A stretch of 50,597 nt of DNA from Myxococcus xanthus. Its GTDB lineage: Bacteria; Myxococcota; Myxococcia; Myxococcales; Myxococcaceae. The notes beneath the pieces are model-generated. The model made no database searches. It saw nothing but the letters and a program-made list of their open reading frames with translations, and was not told the origin of the DNA. The position numbers and the translations under genes are program-made. Shown here piece after piece: positions 44,334 through 50,597 of this stretch (the stretch's first letter is position 1; each line of letters begins with the position of its first letter). The stretch covers positions 1 to 50,597 of the forward strand of contig NZ_JABFNS010000058.1 in NCBI RefSeq assembly GCF_013116825.1, given 5' to 3'.

Positions 44334-44591
44334 CTAGCGTGTCTTTGAACTTCCGCAGAGCGCTTGAAGCCCCAGCCTGGTGATGAGGTATGGGCCGCCC
44401 TTCACCGAGGAGATGAGCTTTCGCCGCTTCAACTGCTGGAAGACCTCCAGCGTGCAGAGCGACAACTGCCAGCCCTCTGGCGTGACACACGCCACATGGG
44501 TCAACCGCCCATTCTCATCCTTGTGCTTCAGAATACGCCCGCCCTGAGCCAGCACGTTCAGGACGCGCAGCTCCTTGCGTGAGACGTTCAC
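44334..44591 (-). CDS. YjhX-family protein
   Basis: With the GTG at 44591 the product is 85 residues, the size of E. coli YjhX, and the whole length matches the family pattern: 'NVSRKELRVLNVLAQGGRI' at the start, 'CTLEVFQQLKRRKLISSVKGG' in the middle and 'PYLITRLGLQAL' near the end. YjhX has been described as the toxin partner of the acetyltransferase YjhQ; its fold looks like a small winged-helix DNA-binding protein. No acetyltransferase gene is adjacent here, so a toxin role is doubtful. The start is set by family length; a GTG at 44630 is an alternative and neither has a good ribosome binding site. Confidence 0.75.
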   Translation of the reverse strand: MNVSRKELRVLNVLAQGGRILKHKDENGRLTHVACVTPEGWQLSLCTLEVFQQLKRRKLISSVKGGPYLITRLGLQALCGSSKTR

Positions 44592-45128
44592 GGAGGAATC
44601 CTGCCAATTTGATGCGGGAGAGGGGCACACGACGCCCCATTCGGCTGTCTCAACAGCCGGTGTCCGCCCAGTGTGTGGGCGGGGCCTCAGGGTGTTCTAG
44701 GCCTCCTGCGCATCAACCTCGAACGTCAGCGGTTTGTCTTCTGGTAACGGGGGCACCGTGGGTTGTCAAGTAACAGGGGCCGCGTCCCTGGCGAATCCTG
44801 CGGAGGCAAGCCCAGGACCTGGGAGGCTTCGTCCCAACCCACTCACGAGTCCGATCGCCAGGCGACAATCCTCACGTACGCGAGTCGCATCCTCGCATCA
44901 TCGACTCGACTTGCCGCTCTGTTCGAATCACAATCACTTCCACTCCGGGCGATTCACACAAGGACGTCCCACGTCACGTCTCTGTTCTGAAAGTACCGGT
45001 TCCCTCACGTCGAATCTCCATTCCAACGAGCGTCATCTTCTCGCCTCGGCCGCGGCGTGGCTGGCGCATCCACACGGCGCCCCGTTGGGGCGCTGGCGGC
45101 GGCGGACTTCGCCGCACGGAGACCCTCA
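44592..45128. other. Intergenic stretch before the RHS gene
   Basis: About 540 bases, AT-richer between 44850 and 45010 than most of the window, without a recognisable gene. It probably contains the promoter of the large RHS gene, whose ATG at 45129 has GGAG 7 nt upstream. Confidence 0.45.
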
Positions 45129-48100
45129 ATGGCAGACAGCACGGGAAGGCTCACGGACCAGTTCAACGTCGACAAGGACGGAGGCGCCGCATATGCCTTC
45201 GAGCTCAAGGTCCCTCCGGGCACGGCGGGTCTCGCCCCCGCGCTGGGCATCGCCTACAACAGTGGCGGCGGAGACGGGCTGCTCGGCGTCGGCTTTGGCC
45301 TGAGTGGCCTGTCGTCCATCACCCGTACCGGCCGGACGGTCGCGCAGGACGGACGTCACGGCTCCGTCAACTATGACCTCGACGACCGCTTCATTCTGGA
45401 TGGACAGCGATTGATGGCGGTGTCCGGCGCCTACGGGCAGCCCCAGGCTGTCTATCACACCGAAATCCAGACATGGCGAAAGGTCATCCCTCACTATCCC
45501 TCTGGATGGGACGTCCAGCGAGGCCCCCAATCCTTCACCGTCCTGACCCGGGATGGGCAGACATGGGAGTACGGGGCCACCGTGGATTCCCGAGTCCCCG
45601 CCTCGAGCAGCGTCCCCGCCATCCGGCTCTGGTCCCTCAACCGCGTCACAGACCGGCATGGCAATTTCATGACGGTGACGTACGAGCTGGACCTCCAGAA
45701 CAACGCCCACTACCCGAAGCTCATCGAGTACACCGACAACATCAAAAGCCCCATCGCGAAGAAGCGCCAGGTGCGGTTCGGCTTCACAGACCGTCCGGAG
45801 GTCGCCACCACCTACGTGGGTGGCCATCCCATCCGCATCACCCGGCTGCTGTCCCAGGTCGAGACCTTCGTCGCGGACACGCTCGTGCGGACGTACCGAT
45901 TCGAGTATCAGCCGAGCAAGGCCACCCACCGCCCCCTGCTGCAAACGGTCTCCACCGAGGCCCGGGACACGTCGCTTCCCCGCACCGCCTTCACGTGGCA
46001 GGGCCAGGCGGAGTCGGACCCCACGCTGTTGCAGCCCTCGCGCGCGCTGGGGAAGAACCTGCCAGGAGGGCTGCGAATCCCCATGAGCGTCAGCGGCAAC
46101 GGGCTCACCGACGTGCTGCACGCATACCCCGTCAACCAGCAGCTCCGCCTTGAACTGTACCTGTCCACGCGCACAGGCCTGGATGGCCCTCACGCGGTGG
46201 ACCTGGGCGGCACACCCCTGGTGTGGGGAGGCATCTTCTGTCCGCTCGACGTGGACGCGGACGGACGCATGGATCTGGTCTATGCCGTCAACAACGGCGG
46301 CAAGCTGGGACTGACACTCTTCAAGGCCACCGAACGCAACGGCAGATGGACCCTGGTCCGCGAGGGTCCGGTGAACGGCGCCGGCCCCGACAACCTCATC
46401 TGGGGAGGCCGGCTGCTCGCCCTCGATGTCGATGGCGACGGTCGCTCGGACCTGGTCTACGCGACCAACAACGCGTCCACGCTGAAGCTAGACGTCCTGT
46501 ACTCCAATGGTCGCGTGTTCACCCCGTCCTCTCACGGCCCGACCACGACGTCCCTCCCCTTCGGAGGGCACCTGCTGCCGCTGGACGTCGATGGGAACGG
46601 GCAGATGGACCTCGTCTACGCCACCAATGCCGGTGGCTTCCTCGCGCTCACCTGGCTGAAGGCGGAGCCGGAGCGAGGGGGCTTCCAGCCACAGAGTACG
46701 CCGCTGCTTCCTTCCGGCACCCGCATCCCCTGGGGCGGCAGCCTCATCCCCATCCACCTGAACGGAGATGGACAGGTCGACCTCGTCAATCCCTATACGG
46801 ACGGGAACACCCTGCACCTGCGCGCACTCCACAACACGGGCAAGGGGTTCGTCATCCAGGACATGGGGAGCACCGGCCTCCAGTTCGGCGCCACGATTCC
46901 CCAGCTCATGCCCGCGGACGTGACGGGCAGTGGGCGCGACGACCTGGTGATTGTCGGAGAGCACCGTCGTGACGGCGCGCCCCGGCCCCAGCGGCTCGCC
47001 GTACTGGTCAACGAGGGGGGCACCCTGCGCTTCCACGCGAAGGTGTCCCAGGTACCTGACTTCGTGACAGTGGGTGAATCCACCATGGCCCTGGGCCTGA
47101 CGGGCGTGGGAAAGGCGGACGTACTGCATGTGGATGGCTCGGGCACGGTCCACCTGCTGGCGGCCACGCCGGAGTACCCGGACCTGATGGCGTCTGTCAC
47201 GAATGGGCTGGGAGGACGCTTCGAGCTCTCCTACAAACCGCTCACCGACGACACCGTCTATCGCCGCGAGACGCCCGACGCGGAGCAGGTGGATACGCAG
47301 TCGCTGTTCAGCAACCAGCTCTCCGGGGCCACGTATGCCCTGGCGGCCAACCCCGCCAGCCAGACGGGCACCGCGGGAATGAGCTTCGCGTCCCGCAGCG
47401 TCCAGTACCCACGGTACGTCGTGTCCGCCTACACGCAGGTCTTCTCCCCGTCCCAGCAGTACGCCCACACCTTCAGTTACGCGGGAGCCCGGCTCAACAT
47501 CCAGGGCCGTGGGTGGCTGGGCTTCGCCTCCTGGAACAAGACGGACCCGCACACGGGTCCCGCCGGCGTCGTCACGGAGACGCGCTACCACCAGGAGTTC
47601 CCTCGCACCTACGCGGTGAAGACCCAGACCGTCCGGCGCGCCTCGGACCGGGCACTCATGGTCCAGTCCGAGTACGACTACAGCACCCCCGCCAGCGCGG
47701 GCGTCCACCAACTCCAGACGACGGCGGTGCGCAAGAAGCTCTACACGTTCGCGACGTCGGACACGCCCGACTGCGTGCGCATCAAGACCTTCCAATACGA
47801 CGACTACGGCAACGCCACATCCATCACCCACAGCACCACGGGAGCCCCCTCCGCGCCGCTCCACACGCTTCAGGTGTTCGAGAACGACGTGGCGAAGCAC
47901 CGCTTCGGCTTCCTCACGGAGCGTAGGCTCAGCGCGGACCCGGCCGGCAATCAGACGCTACGGTGGGAGCGCATGACGCTCGACCCCGTGACGTGGGACG
48001 TGAAGACCCACTCGCGTTGGAGCAGCGGCGACACGTGGCAGCGCTATTCCTACCAGTATGATGACTGGGGCAACCAGACCCGCATCGAAGACCCGGGCAA

Positions 48101-50597
48101 TGGCGTCATCACCTACCACTACGACGCCACCTACCACACCTTCCCGAGCAAGCGCGTGCTGCCGCCCACCGTGTCGGGACGCGCCGTGGAAATCGAATTC
48201 CAGTACAACGCCGCCACAGGCGTGCTGACCTCCCAGACGCAGCCCAACGGCGCACGGGAGGTCCACCAACACGATGGGCTGGGCCGTCCGGTGGAGTCCC
48301 AGCGCACGTCGCCCGGTGGCTCGCTCGTGGCGACGATGCGCATCGAGCGTGGGCAGGATTCGACGGGGCGGTACCGGAAGACGTTGACCCGCCAGGAGTG
48401 GGACCGGGACGTCTGGTCGGCGCGGACGGAATACGTAGATGGCTTCGGGCGCGTCACGCGGACGGTGAACCAGGGACAGGAGAACGGGGCGCTCGTTGGC
48501 CGGGCCATTCTGGAGGACACCGTCCTCGACGCACACGACCAGCCCGTGGAACAGACGCTGCCCTATTTCAGTGGCGACACGCCCAAGCGCGCCCAGGCGC
48601 TCGCCTATGACGAGTACGAGCGCGTGGTGCGCCGGGAGACCTCCAGCGCCGACAGCACTCCCCATGTCACCACCTACGCGTATCCCCGCGCCAACCGGGT
48701 CGTCCTCACCGAGGGAGCCACCTCGCAGGAGCCGCGTTCGCGGACGCTGACCCACGGATTCTACGGGGACACGGAGTGCCTGGAAGAGCTCCAGGACCAT
48801 CGGGGCAACGCTACTCGATTCACCCACGACGCCCTGGGCCGACGGCTGAGCGCGACGGACCCGAAGGTGGAGACGCACTTCACCTACGACGGACTTGACC
48901 GCCACACCCGCATCACCACCGGCTCGGGCAGCACCACCTTCACACGAGAGACCTACGCCTACCAGGACGACCAACGGGCCTGGACCCACACCGACGGCAC
49001 CGGTCGGGTCACCACCTTCCGGCACGACGCCCTCCGGCGCCTGACGTCGAAGCAGGTGGGCAACGAGCAAACGCACTACACCTATGACGAACAGACCGGC
49101 CCACACTCCCTGGGCCTGTTGACCGGTGTCCAGCTCCCCGACGGCTCGGCGTATGCCTATGGCCACGACGCGGACGGAAACACGACGTCCGTCAAGCTGA
49201 CGCTGGACGGCACGGACTACACCCTGAGCCAGGACTTCACGCCCCATCGGCTCGTCTCCCGCATCATCTACCCGGATGCGACAAAGACCGAGGTGCGCTA
49301 CCAGCGCGATGCCCTCCAGCGCCTGCTCAAGGTGACGGAGGGTGGCGTGGAGCACCTGGTCCAATCGGACTTCACCGCGAATGGCGCCCCTCGGGTGGCG
49401 CGGTATGGCAACGGCGTCCGTACGGCCTGGACCTATACGGCGGACGGACATCTTCTGACGCAGGACGTCTTCGACAAGGACGAATGCCCCGTCTCGGCCA
49501 CCACGCTGGAATGGGATGCGTTCTGGCAGGTGGGCGCCATCCGGGACCGCCTGGAGCCCCCCCAAAGCCAGACCTTCGGCTACGACGCCCTGGGGCAGTT
49601 GGTGAAGGCCCAGGGTGGAAGCTACGGCGTCCAGGAGTTCGCCTATGACGGGGCCTGCAGCCTCACGCGCAAGGCAGGGCTGACAATGGAGCGCTCGGGC
49701 CACCAGATTTCCGGAGGCTTCTCCCCGGCCAGCTCGGATGCCTTGCACACCCGCTACGACGAAAATGGGAGCCTGGTCGAGCTGCGGTATCAGGGCGTCA
49801 CCACCCACTTCAGCTATGACGGCGAGCGGCGCCTCCAACAGGTGGGCGAGGTGCGATTCACGTATGACCAGGACGGGCGGCGCCTGACGAAGACAGAGCC
49901 CGGGTCGACGACGTACTACGTGGCCCCCTGCTTCGAGGTCGTCGCCTTCGCGAACGGAGCGCGGCAGCACACCCGCTACGTGCTGGAGGGTGAGCAGCTC
50001 GTGGCCACCGTCACCCGCGTGGAGTCGGGCACGCCGCCGAAGGGACAGACGGGCGTCCCCTCACCGGGCACGCGCTACTTCCACGTCAGCAACACCCGCA
50101 GCACCACGCTGGTCACCAACGAGCAGGGGCAGGTGTCCAGCGCCATGGACTATGACCCGTTCGGGACACCGAAGCTGCGCACGGGCAGCGACGACTTCCG
50201 GCGGAAGTACACCGGGCTCGAGTTGGACAGCACGGGGCTCTACTACGCGTCGTCGCGCTACTACAGCCCGCTCTTGGGCGGCTTCATCACCGCCGACACG
50301 CAGTTGGGCGCGCCCGAGGAACACACGGGGGCGTACAACCGCTACGCCTACGTCCTCAATGACCCGATGACGCTGTTGGACCCGTCGGGCTTCGGGTTGT
50401 TCGGCAGCATCAAGAACTTCTTCACCAACACGCTTCCGAACTGGGTCTCCAAGAACTGGGAGGAGATTGTCTCCTACGCGGTGGATATCGCGCTCATCGC
50501 GGGAGGCATCGCGCTGTCCTTCGTTCCGGGGCTGCAAGGCGTCGCCGCGGTCGCAGTGGGAATGGCCGTGGGCGGGCTGGTGGGCGCGGGGCTCGGG
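45129..50597 (+). CDS. SpvB/FG-GAP/RHS polymorphic-toxin-type protein (3'-partial)
   Basis: The frame runs 1823 codons to the window end without a stop. Residues about 1-330 are an SpvB/TcaC-like domain ('GGAAYAFELKVPPGTAGLAP', 'YNSGGGDGLLGVGFGLSGLS'). Residues about 367-600 hold FG-GAP/VCBS repeats such as 'LDVDGDGRSDLVYATNN', four or five copies. A TcdB-middle-like part and many YD repeats follow (about 850-1640; 'YDGLDRHTRITTG', 'YDALGQLVKAQGG'). The RHS core lies at about 1647-1755 ('DPFGTPKLRTG', 'YTGLELDSTGLYYASSRYYSP', 'AYVLNDPMTLLDPSG'). Downstream a glycine-rich hydrophobic stretch begins the variable C-terminal region. Such proteins form a cocoon around a C-terminal toxin; the toxin and any immunity gene lie beyond the window. 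No signal peptide is seen. Confidence 0.93.
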   Translation, partial: MADSTGRLTDQFNVDKDGGAAYAFELKVPPGTAGLAPALGIAYNSGGGDGLLGVGFGLSGLSSITRTGRTVAQDGRHGSVNYDLDDRFILDGQRLMAVSGAYGQPQAVYHTEIQTWRKVIPHYPSGWDVQRGPQSFTVLTRDGQTWEYGATVDSRVPASSSVPAIRLWSLNRVTDRHGNFMTVTYELDLQNNAHYPKLIEYTDNIKSPIAKKRQVRFGFTDRPEVATTYVGGHPIRITRLLSQVETFVADTLVRTYRFEYQPSKATHRPLLQTVSTEARDTSLPRTAFTWQGQAESDPTLLQPSRALGKNLPGGLRIPMSVSGNGLTDVLHAYPVNQQLRLELYLSTRTGLDGPHAVDLGGTPLVWGGIFCPLDVDADGRMDLVYAVNNGGKLGLTLFKATERNGRWTLVREGPVNGAGPDNLIWGGRLLALDVDGDGRSDLVYATNNASTLKLDVLYSNGRVFTPSSHGPTTTSLPFGGHLLPLDVDGNGQMDLVYATNAGGFLALTWLKAEPERGGFQPQSTPLLPSGTRIPWGGSLIPIHLNGDGQVDLVNPYTDGNTLHLRALHNTGKGFVIQDMGSTGLQFGATIPQLMPADVTGSGRDDLVIVGEHRRDGAPRPQRLAVLVNEGGTLRFHAKVSQVPDFVTVGESTMALGLTGVGKADVLHVDGSGTVHLLAATPEYPDLMASVTNGLGGRFELSYKPLTDDTVYRRETPDAEQVDTQSLFSNQLSGATYALAANPASQTGTAGMSFASRSVQYPRYVVSAYTQVFSPSQQYAHTFSYAGARLNIQGRGWLGFASWNKTDPHTGPAGVVTETRYHQEFPRTYAVKTQTVRRASDRALMVQSEYDYSTPASAGVHQLQTTAVRKKLYTFATSDTPDCVRIKTFQYDDYGNATSITHSTTGAPSAPLHTLQVFENDVAKHRFGFLTERRLSADPAGNQTLRWERMTLDPVTWDVKTHSRWSSGDTWQRYSYQYDDWGNQTRIEDPGNGVITYHYDATYHTFPSKRVLPPTVSGRAVEIEFQYNAATGVLTSQTQPNGAREVHQHDGLGRPVESQRTSPGGSLVATMRIERGQDSTGRYRKTLTRQEWDRDVWSARTEYVDGFGRVTRTVNQGQENGALVGRAILEDTVLDAHDQPVEQTLPYFSGDTPKRAQALAYDEYERVVRRETSSADSTPHVTTYAYPRANRVVLTEGATSQEPRSRTLTHGFYGDTECLEELQDHRGNATRFTHDALGRRLSATDPKVETHFTYDGLDRHTRITTGSGSTTFTRETYAYQDDQRAWTHTDGTGRVTTFRHDALRRLTSKQVGNEQTHYTYDEQTGPHSLGLLTGVQLPDGSAYAYGHDADGNTTSVKLTLDGTDYTLSQDFTPHRLVSRIIYPDATKTEVRYQRDALQRLLKVTEGGVEHLVQSDFTANGAPRVARYGNGVRTAWTYTADGHLLTQDVFDKDECPVSATTLEWDAFWQVGAIRDRLEPPQSQTFGYDALGQLVKAQGGSYGVQEFAYDGACSLTRKAGLTMERSGHQISGGFSPASSDALHTRYDENGSLVELRYQGVTTHFSYDGERRLQQVGEVRFTYDQDGRRLTKTEPGSTTYYVAPCFEVVAFANGARQHTRYVLEGEQLVATVTRVESGTPPKGQTGVPSPGTRYFHVSNTRSTTLVTNEQGQVSSAMDYDPFGTPKLRTGSDDFRRKYTGLELDSTGLYYASSRYYSPLLGGFITADTQLGAPEEHTGAYNRYAYVLNDPMTLLDPSGFGLFGSIKNFFTNTLPNWVSKNWEEIVSYAVDIALIAGGIALSFVPGLQGVAAVAVGMAVGGLVGAGLG

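Noticed and set aside
47958..49970. 670-codon minus-strand frame
   Set aside because: Antisense to the YD-repeat part of the RHS gene; no domain or start signal.

Overview
The window is GC-rich DNA with tightly packed, often overlapping genes, almost certainly from a myxobacterium (Myxococcota, probably Myxococcus/Corallococcus-like). The best single marker is a large secreted protein (15507-20444) ending in a MYXO-CTERM-type tail: a Gly-Cys-Gly-Cys motif, a hydrophobic segment and a terminal Arg cluster. Supporting signs are several lipoproteins, an M57-type metalloprotease remnant, lipoxygenases and a bacterial caspase homologue.

Layout. 1-2002: the tail of an unrecognised protein and a DUF4382-like lipoprotein on the minus strand. 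2372-6010: a compact four-gene operon of ECF sigma factor, zinc-finger-type anti-sigma candidate, caspase-family lipoprotein fused to a PEGA-like segment and a probable outer-membrane beta-barrel, and a second lipoprotein. 6007-6400: an IS5-type transposase relic. 6412-12744 (minus): a complete nine-gene N-ATPase operon (atpD-C-Q-R-B-E-F-A-G), a laterally mobile and probably Na+-translocating F-type ATPase. 13080-15345: a broken zinc alcohol dehydrogenase, an intact trehalose glycosyltransferring synthase (TreT) and an IS256-type transposase relic. 15507-20444: the giant MYXO-CTERM protein, with 14 degenerate propeller-like repeats followed by three Ig-like modules.

20834-24785: a DUF1993 protein, a truncated M57 protease and a two-gene molybdenum hydroxylase (IorB/IorA type). 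24927-31526: an apparent oxylipin locus, with one lipoxygenase divergent from a co-directional set of a second (PLAT) lipoxygenase, a cytochrome P450 and a fatty acid desaturase; the last two genes overlap by 4 bp. The parts fit a pathway that desaturates, dioxygenates and then rearranges or hydroxylates fatty acids. 31889-41116: assorted secreted proteins (an STN-like protein, an M23-fold protein with a lectin-like tail, a caspase-like candidate, a TPR protein), an acyltransferase-3 membrane protein and decayed genes. 41221-43578: a long secreted helical-repeat protein. A 32-bp perfect palindrome (43945-43976) and a stand-alone YjhX-family gene follow. 45129 to the window end: the N-terminal 1823 codons of an SpvB/FG-GAP/RHS polymorphic-toxin-type protein, whose toxin end lies outside the window.

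The most interesting systems are the lipoxygenase-P450-desaturase locus and the sigma/anti-sigma/caspase-barrel operon. The many relics (two transposases, an alcohol dehydrogenase, an M57 protease, a nonsense-interrupted lipoprotein and a possible flavoenzyme fragment) mark this as accessory, turnover-prone DNA. All functions are inferred from motifs read by eye; no database search was possible.
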